Shown here piece after piece: positions 51,948-61,476 of a stretch of 64,000 nt of DNA (position 1 is its first letter; every line of letters starts with the position of its first letter). Source of the stretch: Streptomyces gilvus (GTDB taxonomy: Bacteria; Actinomycetota; Actinomycetes; Streptomycetales; Streptomycetaceae); the NCBI RefSeq assembly GCF_022513565.1, contig NZ_JAKWBE010000007.1, positions 1 to 64,000 of the forward strand, in the 5' to 3' direction. Made by a program: the position numbers and the translations under genes. The notes under the pieces were generated by a model that saw only the letters and a program-made list of their open reading frames with translations, did not search any database and was not told the origin of the DNA.

Positions 51948-52889
51948 TCACACGCTCCTCGTCGGCAGGGGCTTGCCGTACCAGAGTTCGATCAGGCGGG
52001 CCGCGATCGAGATGCCGAAGGGCGGGAGGACCTCGCCGGAGTCGAAGGCGAGACCCAGTTCGTCGCGGGAGAACCAGCGTGCTTCGTGGATCTCGTCGCC
52101 GTCGACCTCGATCTCGGTCGAGGTGGCGTGGGCCATGAAGCCGAGCATCAGGCTGGACGGGAAGGGCCAGGGCTGGCTGGCGACGTACTCGACCTGCCCG
52201 ATGCCGATGCCGGCCTCCTCGAAGACCTCGCGCCGCACGGCCTGCTCGATGGACTCCCCGGGTTCGACGAAGCCGGCGAGCGTCGAGAAGCGGCCCTCGG
52301 GCCAGTGGACCTGCCGGCCGAGCAGGATGCGGTCGTCGGCGTCGGTGACCGCCATGATCACGGCCGGGTCGGTGCGCGGGTAGTGCTCGGCGCCGCAGGC
52401 CGGGCAGCGGCGGATGTGGCCGGCGGCGGCGATCACGGTCCGCTCGCCGCAGCGGGAGCAGAACCGGTGGGTGCGCTGCCAGTTCTCCAGGCCGACCGCG
52501 TGCACCATCAGGCCGGCGTCGCGCGGTGACAGCAGCAGTCCGGCCTCGCGCAGGCCCGCGGGCCGCGCGGACTGGTCGATGCGTCCGGGCAGCGCGTCCT
52601 TCTGGAGGGCGAAGTAGCTGACGCCGTCCGCGTCGGTGCCGAGGAAGTAGCGGTGCGCCTCGGTCAGGGGGGCTTCGAAGGAGGGGGTCATGACGAGTTC
52701 GGTACGGCCGTCGGGCGTCTCGTCGATGAGGACCTGGCCGCCGGAGACCACGAAGCAGCGGGTCGTGGGGTGGCTCCAGGCCGCCGCGAGCCAGGCCTCG
52801 TCGAGCCGGTGGTGGGCGGCGCGGTCGATGCCGCTCGGGGCGGTGAGCGAGATGGGGCGGTCGGCGGTGTGGTCGGTCCAGGTGGTCAC
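51948..52889 (-). CDS. nudC: NADH pyrophosphatase / RNA NAD-decapping Nudix enzyme
   Basis: This 313-aa NudC-type enzyme cleaves NAD(H) and removes NAD caps from RNA. The zinc ribbon (CSRCGERTVI, CPACG, about 142-165) precedes the Nudix box (GFVEPGESIEQAVRREVFEEAGI, about 215-237). The SQPWPFPSSLM motif specific for NADH pyrophosphatases is present at about 250. GTG 52889 is preferred, preceded by GGGGGAG. The order uvrD2, mrx1, nudC matches the recalled actinobacterial block. Confidence 0.93.
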   Translation of the reverse strand: MTTWTDHTADRPISLTAPSGIDRAAHHRLDEAWLAAAWSHPTTRCFVVSGGQVLIDETPDGRTELVMTPSFEAPLTEAHRYFLGTDADGVSYFALQKDALPGRIDQSARPAGLREAGLLLSPRDAGLMVHAVGLENWQRTHRFCSRCGERTVIAAAGHIRRCPACGAEHYPRTDPAVIMAVTDADDRILLGRQVHWPEGRFSTLAGFVEPGESIEQAVRREVFEEAGIGIGQVEYVASQPWPFPSSLMLGFMAHATSTEIEVDGDEIHEARWFSRDELGLAFDSGEVLPPFGISIAARLIELWYGKPLPTRSV

Positions 52890-53036
52890 GGGTGCTTCCA
52901 ACTCCCCCAGGGCAACGGATTGTTTCGGCGGGCGGTTCGGCGGGGCGTACGGCGGGCGGCGACCGGGGCCGGGCGGTGCGGGGCGTCGCCCCCAGTGTGC
53001 CCCGCGCGGGGTGTCGTCCCGGACGGCGCGGGCGGC

Positions 53037-53671
53037 TCAGGGCGCATGACGCCAGGTGTCCGCGAGGTCGCCCCACAGGTACGCGGTGGTCTCGACGCCC
53101 TTGAGGAGCAGGTCGATCTCGGCCTTCTCGTTCGGCGCGTGCCAGCCGTCCGAGGGGACGGAGATGCCCAGGAGAGCACCGGCGTCCCGAGGACCTCCTG
53201 GAGGTCGGCGGCCGGCCCCGAGCCGCCCTCGCGCGTGAAGCGGATGGGCCGGCCGAAGGCGCGGCCCATGGCGCGCGCCACGGACTGCAGGGCCGCCCCG
53301 CGCGCGTGGAGGCGGTTGTCGTGGACGACGGGCTCGAAGGGCTCGCTGTCCCAGCCGTCCTCGAGGGCGGTGGGCTGGACGTAGTGATGGCCGTGGACCA
53401 GGACCGTCGGTGCGCCGGGATCGGCGGCGGGCCACTCGGCGAAGACCGCGGGGGCACCCGGGGTCTCCCAGACCTCCGTGGTCGGGAAGCCGGTCTCGCG
53501 GAGCTTGGCGGCGAGCCAGTCGGCGCTGCGGCGTACATCGGGCGCGTGGTCGGACTGGGCCGACACGGACGGGATGGGCAGCCATTCCGCGAGGTCGTCG
53601 AGGAAGACGGCACGGTGCTGCTCGATGTACGCGCGGACGGCGCTGACGGCACTGTCAACGGACTGGCTCAT
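53037..53671 (-). pseudogene. Decayed M20-family dipeptidase
   Basis: From ATG 53671 the frame encodes a normal M20 dipeptidase start (MSQSVDSAVSAVRAYIEQH) through HGHHYVQPTALEDGW to RLHARGAA. It then jumps directly to the C-terminal consensus (SVARAMGRAFGRPIRFTREGGSGPAADLQEVLGTPVL). About 250 central residues holding the metal ligands and catalytic glutamate are missing, and the HxD motif reads HHY instead of HHD. A 1-base loss near 53168-53177 shifts the frame; the proper ending (GISVPSDGWHAPNEKAEIDL through WRHAP, stop at 53037) is only readable in the neighbouring frame. It is a pseudogene by deletion, frameshift and active-site loss. Confidence 0.9.
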
Positions 53672-53681
53672 GGTCACGAGC

Positions 53682-56600
53682 CTATCGGCCCGCACCGACA
53701 TCCTGGTTGGGCGGTTCCTCACAGTTTGCTTGCGCGGCCGGCCCTTCCAGCAGCAGCCGCTCCAGCGCGGCCCGGTCCTGCAGACCCTGTGGTCGTACTA
53801 CGTCACCGGTTCGGACGTACAGGAACGCCGCGTTGACGGACTCCAGCGGAACGCCCTGCTGCTCGGCCCAGGCGAGCCGGTACAGGGCGAGCTGGAGGGG
53901 GTCGGCGGTGCGGGTGCGGCTGGTCTTCCAGTCGACGATCTCGTAGGTCGTCCCGTCGCCGTCGCCCTCCTTGTAGACGGCGTCGATCCGGCCCCGGACC
54001 ACCCGGCCGGCGATGACGAGCTGGAAGGGTGCCTCGACGCGGTGGGGGGTGCGGTGGGCGTACTCGGTGCGCTCGAAGGCGTCCTTGAGGGCTTCCAGGT
54101 CGCGTTCGTCGGCGATCTCGGCGTCGCTGCCGGGCAGTTCCTCGGGCTCCAGCACGGGCAGGGTCAGTTCCTCGAAGCGGGCCTCGACCCAGGCGTGGAA
54201 GCGGGTGCCCCGGCGCGCGGCGGGTTGCGGAGGGCGTGGCATGGGGCGGGCGAGTTCCTGTGCGAAACCGTCCGGGTCGGCGGCCAGGCGCAGCACCTGG
54301 GAGGCGGTGAGCGAGGCGGGCAGGGGGACGTCGGTGACGGCCTCCCGCGCGCGGAGGAGTTCACCGGTGAGGGCGTCGAGCTCGCGGTCCCAGGAGGCGA
54401 TGGCGCGGGCTTCCTCCGGGGTGAGCCGGGTGGGGCGGGCTTGCTCCGGAGCGAGCCCGGCGCGGCCTTCCTCGGGGGTGAGCCGGGAGCGGGCCGTCGC
54501 GGGGGCCGTCCCACGCGCGTGTGCGCTCTCGTCGGCGTCGCGCTCCGGGGCTCCGGCCTGGTGCGGGACGGTCGGGCGGTCCGTGGTCAGGGAGTCCCAG
54601 TCGGCGGGTTCCTCGTCCGGGAAGGGTTCCTCCTCGTAGGGCTCGTCGTCGTCCGGTGGCGGCGGCCAGTCCGGGTCCTGGTGGTCGTCGGGGTCGTGCA
54701 CGGCCGCGGGGTGGCCGTCCGCGTGGGAGGCGAGGTCCTCCAGGTGGGCCAGGACGGTCTCGGCGGCGGCCCGTCGACGGGTGAGGGACGTCTCGTCGAG
54801 GGGCAGGGGCCAGACCTGGTCGGCGTCCGCGGCGTGCAGGGCTGGGTTCTCCGCGTCCTCGGCGGGCTCGTCGGCCCAGGCCTCGATCTCGCCGTACCCG
54901 GCCGCGCAGTGGTCGTGAAGGGCCTGCAGGAAGTCGGAGGGGCCGCGTGGCCTCTTCTGGGTGGGGCCCCACCAGTGGCCGGATCCGAGAAGGAGGGTGC
55001 GGGGGCGGGTGAAGGTGACGTAGCCGAGGCGGAGTTCCTCGGTGTGCTGGTGGTCCTTCATCGCCTCCTGGAAGGCCTTCAGGCCGCGCGCGTCCCAGGA
55101 CGTGACGTCGGGCAGGGTGTCGGCGTCGCCGCGCAGTTCGTGCGGCAGCACCTTGCCCTGCGCGGTCCACTTCTCGCGGCCCTTGGTGCTGGGGAAGGTG
55201 TCCTTGACCAGGCCGGGGACGGCGACGACGTCCCACTCCAGGCCCTTGGACTTGTGGGCGGTGAGCACCTTCACGGTGTTCTCGCCGCCCGGCAGGGCGT
55301 TGTCCAGGCCCTTCTCGTACTGGGCGGCCGTCCGCAGGAAGCCCAGGAAGGCGAGCAGGGTCGCCTCGCCGTCGCCGGCGGCGAAGGAGGCGGCGATGTC
55401 CAGGAAGTTCGACAGGGTCTCGCGGCGCCGCGCGGCCAGGGCGTGCGGGGACGCCGACAGCTCGACCTCCAGACCGGTGACGGCGAGGACCCGGTGCAGC
55501 ACGTCCATCAGCGGGTCGGCCAACGACCGGCGCAGGTCGCGCAGTTCGGCGGCGAGGCGGGCGAAGCGCACGCGCGCGTCCGGCGAGAACGGCAGCCCGT
55601 CGTCCGCCTGCTCGGCGTCCAGCGGCAGCTCCAGGAAGGTCTCCAGGGCGTCCGCGAGCGATATCACCTCGGACGGGTCGACTCCCTCCACGGCCTCGGC
55701 GAGCCTCCGGTCCCGGTCGTCGCCGCTGTCCACGCGCGCGTGGGCGACGAGAAAGCGGGCGCGGCGCCCCAGGAGGGCGAGGTCGCGCGGGCCGATGCGC
55801 CAGCGCGGGCCGGTCAGCAGACGTACCAGGGAGGCGTTGGCGCCGGGGTCCTGGAGGACCTCGCAGACGGCGACCAGGTCGGCGATCTCGGGCAGGTGCA
55901 GCAGCCCGGACAGGCCGACGACCTCGACGGGGACGTCCCGGGCGACCAGGGCGCCCTGGATCTCGGCGAAGTCGGTGGCCGTACGGCACAGGACGGCGAT
56001 CTCGCCGGGCGCCTTGCCGGTGCGCACGAGGTGGGCGATGGAGTCGGCGACCCACTCGATCTCCTCGGCATGGGTGGCGAGCAGGGCGCAGCGGACCATG
56101 CCGTCGCGTTCGGCGCCCGGGGCGGGACGCAGGGCCTGCACGCCCGCGTGCATGGCCCGCAGGGGTTCGGCGAGGCCGTTGGCGAGGTCGAGGAGGCGGC
56201 CGCCGCTGCGGCGGTTCTCGCTGAGCGCCTGACGGGTCGCGGGGCGGCCGTCGGGGTGCGCGAAGTGCTCCGGGAAGTCGTCCAGGTTGGCGACGGAGGC
56301 GCCGCGCCAGCCGTAGATCGCCTGGCAGGGGTCGCCGACGGCGGTCACCGGGTGGCCGGTGCCGTCGCCGAACAGGCCTGCGAGGAGGACGCGTTGGGCC
56401 ACCGAGGTGTCCTGGTACTCGTCGAGGAGGACCACCCGGAACTCGTCGCGCAGGATCCGGCCCACCTCGGGGATCCGCGCGAGTCGCGCGGACAGGGCGA
56501 TCTGGTCGCCGAAGTCGAGCAGGTCGCGGTCGCGTTTGGCGGCGCGGTAGCGGACCACCAGGTCGGCGAGTTCCCGGCGGGCGGCGGCGGCCTTGGGGAC

Positions 56601-57326
56601 CTGCCGCAGGGCGTCGTTGCTGAGCCGGACACCGTCCAGGGTGGCGAGCAGTCCGGCGTCGTAGGACCGCGCGTCCTCGGGTCGTACGAGGTGCTCGGCG
56701 AGTTCGGCGTCGAGGGCGAGCAGGTCGCTGACGAGGTCGGCGAAGGAGCGGGTGAGCGCGGGGTAGGGGCCGGGGGCCTCCCTCAGCACGCGCGCGGCGA
56801 GCTGGAAACGGGTGGCGTCGGCGAGCAGCCGGGAGGTCGGCTCCAGGCCGATGCGCAGGCCGTGGTCGGTCAGCAGGCGGCCCGCGAAGGCGTGGTAGGT
56901 GGAGATCACCGGCTCGCCCGGCGGGTTGTCGGGGTCGATGACGTCCGGGTCGGTGACGCCCGCCTTGATCAGCGCCTTGCGCACGCGTTCGGCGAGTTCG
57001 CCGGCCGCCTTGTTGGTGAAGGTGAGGCCGAGGACCTGCTCGGGGGCGACCTGGCCGGTGCCGACCAGCCAGACCACGCGGGCCGCCATCACCGTCGTCT
57101 TGCCCGAGCCGGCTCCGGCCACGATCACCTGCGGGGCGGGCGGCGCGATGATGCAGGCCGTCTGCTCCGGGGTGAACGGGATCCCGAGGAGTTCCTTGAG
57201 CTGATCGGGATCGGTGATACGGGGCGGCACGTCACAGAGGCTAGCGGCGGTCACTGACAGCGGAGGCCGGATCGCCGCCGGAGCCGGGGGAAAACGCAGG
57301 TCAGCACGCGTGGTGTCGTCGATCAC
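53682..57326 (-). CDS. adnB: ATP-dependent helicase-nuclease, AdnB subunit
   Basis: This 1214-aa motor-nuclease processes double-strand breaks with AdnA. The N-terminal UvrD-like motor has Walker A VAGAGSGKTTVMAAR, VLLDEYQDTSVAQ, DPCQAIYGWRG and TAHKSKGLEWDVVAVPG. A long acidic Pro-rich insert lies at about 905-985. The C-terminal RecB-type nuclease has RGTRFHAWVEARFEEL, RIDAVYKE and EIVDWKTSRTRTADPLQLALYRLAW. GTG 57326 lies 5 bases after the AdnA stop; later GTGs (about 57257, 57233) are alternatives. It forms an operon with adnA, as in mycobacteria. Confidence 0.92.
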   Translation of the reverse strand: MIDDTTRADLRFPPAPAAIRPPLSVTAASLCDVPPRITDPDQLKELLGIPFTPEQTACIIAPPAPQVIVAGAGSGKTTVMAARVVWLVGTGQVAPEQVLGLTFTNKAAGELAERVRKALIKAGVTDPDVIDPDNPPGEPVISTYHAFAGRLLTDHGLRIGLEPTSRLLADATRFQLAARVLREAPGPYPALTRSFADLVSDLLALDAELAEHLVRPEDARSYDAGLLATLDGVRLSNDALRQVPKAAAARRELADLVVRYRAAKRDRDLLDFGDQIALSARLARIPEVGRILRDEFRVVLLDEYQDTSVAQRVLLAGLFGDGTGHPVTAVGDPCQAIYGWRGASVANLDDFPEHFAHPDGRPATRQALSENRRSGGRLLDLANGLAEPLRAMHAGVQALRPAPGAERDGMVRCALLATHAEEIEWVADSIAHLVRTGKAPGEIAVLCRTATDFAEIQGALVARDVPVEVVGLSGLLHLPEIADLVAVCEVLQDPGANASLVRLLTGPRWRIGPRDLALLGRRARFLVAHARVDSGDDRDRRLAEAVEGVDPSEVISLADALETFLELPLDAEQADDGLPFSPDARVRFARLAAELRDLRRSLADPLMDVLHRVLAVTGLEVELSASPHALAARRRETLSNFLDIAASFAAGDGEATLLAFLGFLRTAAQYEKGLDNALPGGENTVKVLTAHKSKGLEWDVVAVPGLVKDTFPSTKGREKWTAQGKVLPHELRGDADTLPDVTSWDARGLKAFQEAMKDHQHTEELRLGYVTFTRPRTLLLGSGHWWGPTQKRPRGPSDFLQALHDHCAAGYGEIEAWADEPAEDAENPALHAADADQVWPLPLDETSLTRRRAAAETVLAHLEDLASHADGHPAAVHDPDDHQDPDWPPPPDDDEPYEEEPFPDEEPADWDSLTTDRPTVPHQAGAPERDADESAHARGTAPATARSRLTPEEGRAGLAPEQARPTRLTPEEARAIASWDRELDALTGELLRAREAVTDVPLPASLTASQVLRLAADPDGFAQELARPMPRPPQPAARRGTRFHAWVEARFEELTLPVLEPEELPGSDAEIADERDLEALKDAFERTEYAHRTPHRVEAPFQLVIAGRVVRGRIDAVYKEGDGDGTTYEIVDWKTSRTRTADPLQLALYRLAWAEQQGVPLESVNAAFLYVRTGDVVRPQGLQDRAALERLLLEGPAAQANCEEPPNQDVGAGR

Positions 57327-57331
57327 CCGGG

Positions 57332-60300
57332 TTACTCGACGACGTGCCGTCCCTCTGGCCGGGCGCTGCAGGACGCCTGGAACGCGCAGTGTGCGCAGTG
57401 TTGTCCGGTGGCGGGCGTGAACCGTTCGTCGAGCACCTTCCCGGCGGCCGTGGCCAGCAGTTCGCCGACCCACTCCCCTTCGAGTGGTTCCTGGGCCTGC
57501 ACCCTGGGCAGGGTCTCGCCGCCGTCGCGCTGGGCGGCGCCCTGGCGCAGCTGGACCAGTTCGGCGCCGCCGGGCTCGGGGCGGGCCCCGTCGAACGCCT
57601 CGTCCACGGCGCCCTCGCGGACGGCGAGCTGGTAGACGGCGAGCTGGGGGTGGCGGGCCACCTCGGCCTTGCTGAGGGGCTGTTTGCCGGTCTTGAAGTC
57701 GACGACGTAGGCCCGCCCTTCGCCGTCCCTCTCCACGCGGTCCATCTGGCCGCGGATGCGGACCTCGTAGTCGCCCGCTTCGAGGGTGACGTCGAAGTCG
57801 TGCTCGCTGGCCACGGGGCTGCGGCCGGTGCGGTCCATGACGTGCCATTTCAGGAAGCGTTCGAGCGCCACGCGCGCGTTCTCCTTCTCCTGCGCCGACT
57901 TCCACGGCGCGTCGAAGGCGAGCGCGTTCCACACGGAGTCGAGGCGCTCCATCAGGACGGCGAGGTCTGCGGGGGTGTGCCCGGAGGCGACCTCGTCGGC
58001 GAGGACGTGCACGACGTTGCCGAAGCCCTGGGCGGCCGTCGCCGGTGCGTCGGCCTTCACCTCACGGCCCAGGAACCACTGCAGGGCGCAGGTGTTGGCG
58101 AGCTGGTCGAGGGCGCTGCCGGAGAGCACGACGGGCTGGTCGCGGTCGCGCAGGGGGACCTTGCTCTCGGTCGGCTCGTACATGCCCCACCAGCGGTAGG
58201 GGTGGGCGGAGGGGACGAGCGGGCGGCCGTCCTCGTCGGCGAGCGCGGCGAGACGGGCCAATCGGTGGGCGGCGGCCTCTCGGAGGGTGTCCGAGACGCG
58301 CGGGTCGACCGTCGTGGCGCGCAGTTCGGCGACGAGCGCGGCGACGGAGAGCGGGCGGCGGGGGCGACCGGTCACGTCCCTGGGTTCGACGCCGAGTTCG
58401 GTGAGGAAGCGGGAGGGCTGGTCGCCGTCGTCGGCGGCGGCCTTCACGGCGGTGACGACGAGTCGTTCACGCGCGCGTGTGGCGGCGACGTAGAACAGGC
58501 GGCGCTCTTCCGCGAGCAGCGCGCCCGGGGTGAGCGGTTCGGCGAGTCCGTCGCGTCCGATGCGGTCGGCCTCCAGCAGCGAGCCGCGGCGGCGCAGGTC
58601 GGGCCACAGCCCCTCCTGGACACCGGCGACGACGACCAGGCGCCACTCCAGTCCCTTGGAGCGGTGCGCGGTCATCAGGCGTACGGCGTCGGGACGTACC
58701 GCGCGTCGTGTGAGGGTGTCGGCGGCGATGTCCTCGGCGTCGGTCTCCTCCAGGAAGTTGAGGGCGCCCCGGCCGCCGGTGCGCTCCTCCGCGCGCGCGG
58801 CGGTCGCGAACAGCGCGCAGACGGCGTCGAGGTCGCGGTCGGCGTTGCGTCCGGCCGCGCCGCCGCGCCGGGCGGACCGCTCCAGGCGCGCGGGCCAGGG
58901 TGTGCCCTCCCACAGGTCCCACAGCGCCTCTTCGGCCGTACCGCCGCCCGCGAGGCGCTCCCGGGCCTTGCGCAGCAGCGCGCCGAGCCGCTGGGCGCCG
59001 CGCGCGTACGCGGGGTCGTGCACGGCCAGGCGCTCGGGCTCGGCGAGCGCCCGCGTGAGCAGTTCGTCGGACGGCGGCGGCAGGGGGTTGCCCCCGGCCC
59101 GCTCCTCGTCGCGCAGAGCACGGCCGAGACGGCGCAGGTCGGCGGCGTCCATGCCGGCGAGGGGTGAGGCGAGGAGGCTGAGAGCGGTTTCGGTGTCGAG
59201 CCAGCAGGGTTCGCTCCCGTCCTCGTCGTCACCCCGCACGTCCCCGTCGGCCACCGCCGAGCCCGACTCCGCCGTCGCCACCGCCCGTAGGGCCGTGAGC
59301 AGGGGGGCCACCGCCGGTTCGTGGCGCAGGGGGAGGTCGTCGCCGTCGATGTCCAGGGGGACGCCGGCCGCGGTGAGGGCTCGGCGGACCGTCGGGATGG
59401 TGCGGGAGCCGGCGCGGACCAGGACGGCCATCTCGCCCCAGGGCACGCCGTCCTCCAGGTGGGCCCGGCGCAGGATGTCGGCGATGTTGTCGAGTTCCGT
59501 ACCGGGCGTCGGACAGGTGAAGACCTCGACGCGGCCGCCGTCCCGTACGGGGGCGAGTTCGCGGTGCGCGCGTACCTTCTCCGCCGGGAGGCGGGTCAGG
59601 GGCATGCGCTGGGTGAGCAGACGGGTCGCGGTGAGCAGGGCGGCGCCGGAGCGACGGGAGGTGCGCAGGACCTCCACGGGCGCCGGACGGCCGTCTGCGC
59701 GCGGGAAGGTCTCCGGGAACTCCAGGATGCCGTTGACGTCGGCGCCGCGGAACGCGTAGATCGACTGGTCGGGGTCGCCGAAGGCGACCAGGGTGCGGCC
59801 GCCGCCCGCGAGGGCGTGCAGCAGCCGTACCTGCGCCGCGTCGGTGTCCTGGTACTCGTCGACGAGTACGGCGTCGTACTGCGCCGCCAGCCGTTCGGCG
59901 ACCTCGGGGCGGCGGGCGAGGAGGACCGCGCGATGGACCAGTTCCGCGTAGTCGAGCACGCCCTGCAGGTCGAGCACGTCCAGGTACTCGGCGAGGAAGG
60001 CGGCCGCGGCACGCCAGTCGGGGCGCCCGGTACGGCGGGCGAAGGCGTCCAGGGCGCCCGGGCCGAGGCCCAGTTCACGGCTGCGGGCGAGGACGGCCCG
60101 GACCTCGTCGGCGAAGCCCCGGGTGGTCAGACAGGCGCGCAGTTCGTCGGGCCAGCGCACGTGCGCGAGACCCAGCCGCTGCAGGTCGGGCTGCCCGGCG
60201 AGCAGTTCACGGACGGCGACGTCCTGCTCGGGACCGGACAGCAGCCGCAGCGGCTCCACGAAGAGGTCGCTGTCCTGGTGGGCGCGGACCAGGGCGTAGC

Positions 60301-60658
60301 AGAACGAGTGGAAGGTGGTCGCCCGGGGCGCGCGGGCGGCCCCCACGCGCAGCGCCATGCGGTCGCGCAGTTCGACGGCGGCCTTGCGGCTGAACGTCAG
60401 CACCAGGATGCGCTCGGGGTCACCGCCACGGGCGATTCGCGCCGCCACCGACTCGACGAGCGTGGTGGTCTTCCCGGTGCCCGGACCTGCCAGGACGAGC
60501 AGCGGACCACCGGTGTGGTCAACCACGGAGCGCTGTGCGGCGTCCAGACGAGGGGGGGCCGGCCGGGCGGGCGGGGTACGCACCAGTCGGTAAGCGCCAC
60601 GGTTCCCCTGGCGCACCTGGGGGTGCGCCAGGCGCCTGGTGGAGGAAGAGGAGCTCAC
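57332..60658 (-). CDS. adnA: ATP-dependent helicase-nuclease, AdnA subunit
   Basis: This 1108-aa partner of AdnB has a UvrD-like motor (LVLAGPGTGKTTTLVES, LVDEYQDTDAAQVRLLHAL, GDPDQSIYAFRGAD) and a C-terminal nuclease domain with RIRGQMDRVERD and VVDFKTGKQPLSKAEVARHPQLAVYQLAV. Four cysteines near the end (CAHCAFQASC and an upstream Cys) may hold an iron-sulfur cluster as in AddB/AdnA types. GTG 60658 (VSSSSSTRRLAHPQ) is a reasonable start without a strong SD. The upstream 257 bp contains its promoter; I see no clear SOS box. Confidence 0.9.
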   Translation of the reverse strand: MSSSSSTRRLAHPQVRQGNRGAYRLVRTPPARPAPPRLDAAQRSVVDHTGGPLLVLAGPGTGKTTTLVESVAARIARGGDPERILVLTFSRKAAVELRDRMALRVGAARAPRATTFHSFCYALVRAHQDSDLFVEPLRLLSGPEQDVAVRELLAGQPDLQRLGLAHVRWPDELRACLTTRGFADEVRAVLARSRELGLGPGALDAFARRTGRPDWRAAAAFLAEYLDVLDLQGVLDYAELVHRAVLLARRPEVAERLAAQYDAVLVDEYQDTDAAQVRLLHALAGGGRTLVAFGDPDQSIYAFRGADVNGILEFPETFPRADGRPAPVEVLRTSRRSGAALLTATRLLTQRMPLTRLPAEKVRAHRELAPVRDGGRVEVFTCPTPGTELDNIADILRRAHLEDGVPWGEMAVLVRAGSRTIPTVRRALTAAGVPLDIDGDDLPLRHEPAVAPLLTALRAVATAESGSAVADGDVRGDDEDGSEPCWLDTETALSLLASPLAGMDAADLRRLGRALRDEERAGGNPLPPPSDELLTRALAEPERLAVHDPAYARGAQRLGALLRKARERLAGGGTAEEALWDLWEGTPWPARLERSARRGGAAGRNADRDLDAVCALFATAARAEERTGGRGALNFLEETDAEDIAADTLTRRAVRPDAVRLMTAHRSKGLEWRLVVVAGVQEGLWPDLRRRGSLLEADRIGRDGLAEPLTPGALLAEERRLFYVAATRARERLVVTAVKAAADDGDQPSRFLTELGVEPRDVTGRPRRPLSVAALVAELRATTVDPRVSDTLREAAAHRLARLAALADEDGRPLVPSAHPYRWWGMYEPTESKVPLRDRDQPVVLSGSALDQLANTCALQWFLGREVKADAPATAAQGFGNVVHVLADEVASGHTPADLAVLMERLDSVWNALAFDAPWKSAQEKENARVALERFLKWHVMDRTGRSPVASEHDFDVTLEAGDYEVRIRGQMDRVERDGEGRAYVVDFKTGKQPLSKAEVARHPQLAVYQLAVREGAVDEAFDGARPEPGGAELVQLRQGAAQRDGGETLPRVQAQEPLEGEWVGELLATAAGKVLDERFTPATGQHCAHCAFQASCSARPEGRHVVE

Positions 60659-60915
60659 GTGGTTCGCCGGTCCTGGTGGGTGTGCTGGTTGTCGGACCAC
60701 CGTGCGTGCAGGACGGTGATCGGGGGGTGAGGGGGGAACGCTCAGCCGACGCTACGCCGACGGACGACTCGGAAGCAGAGCTTCCGCTTCTTCCCTCCGG
60801 CCACTCTCGACACGTACGCCCCTCGCCCCACGAACGTACGTCATGGCACGGACGTGCCCCGCTTCCCCCGTACGGATCACGGGTCACACACGGGTTCGCC
60901 CGATGGCGGAAGCTG

Positions 60916-61290
60916 TCAGGTGTGAGTCTCCGCCCGTCCGCCGCCGTCCCACCGCGCCCGCTTCATGTCGAGGTGCGGCAGATGGCCCTCGGTTGCCCTG
61001 CTCGCCTCCTTCAGCGGTGTGCCCTCTACGCGGTAGTGGTCAAGCGCGCGCAGTTCGTGTCCCGGGAGCAGGACGCCGTCCGCGCGGACCACGCGCCACC
61101 ACGGCACCGCTCCCCCGTAGAGGGCCATCACCCGTCCCACCTGGCGCGGGCCGCCCTCCTCCAGCCACTCGGCGACGTCGCCGTAGGTCATGACACGCCC
61201 GCGCGGGATCAGTTCGGCCTCCAGGACGCGCTCGGCGTACTCCGGCAGCGCGTCCGGACCGTCCTCGGGCGGCAGGCTCTCCTCACTCAT
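60916..61290 (-). CDS. Alkyltransferase-like protein (ATL)
   Basis: This 124-aa protein has the MGMT fold (IPRGRVMTYGDVAEWLEEGGPRQVGRVM) but reads VPWWRVVR where active alkyltransferases have PCHRV. The reactive cysteine is thus replaced by tryptophan. ATL proteins bind O6-alkylguanine and flag it for nucleotide excision repair. ATG 61290 (MSEESLPPEDG) is preferred; the frame continues upstream. An ATL gene near adnAB is also recalled for mycobacteria. Confidence 0.88.
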   Translation of the reverse strand: MSEESLPPEDGPDALPEYAERVLEAELIPRGRVMTYGDVAEWLEEGGPRQVGRVMALYGGAVPWWRVVRADGVLLPGHELRALDHYRVEGTPLKEASRATEGHLPHLDMKRARWDGGGRAETHT

Positions 61291-61476
61291 CCGGCCCATC
61301 CTGCCGCACTCCACCGACAGTGTGATCGGCCGGCCACTGTGCGTATCCCTCGCCCCCGCGTGGGACTTGGGGCAGACTGTGCGCCCCCGCGTCCGCACCC
61401 TGACGCCCCCGTGTGTCGGTGGGGCATGCCACCATCATGCGGGCGGTGAGCGGTGATACGAGATCAAGAAGAGACG

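Noticed and set aside
53478..57257. 1259-codon plus-strand open frame.
   Set aside because: It is the antisense shadow of adnB, whose helicase and nuclease motifs are unambiguous.
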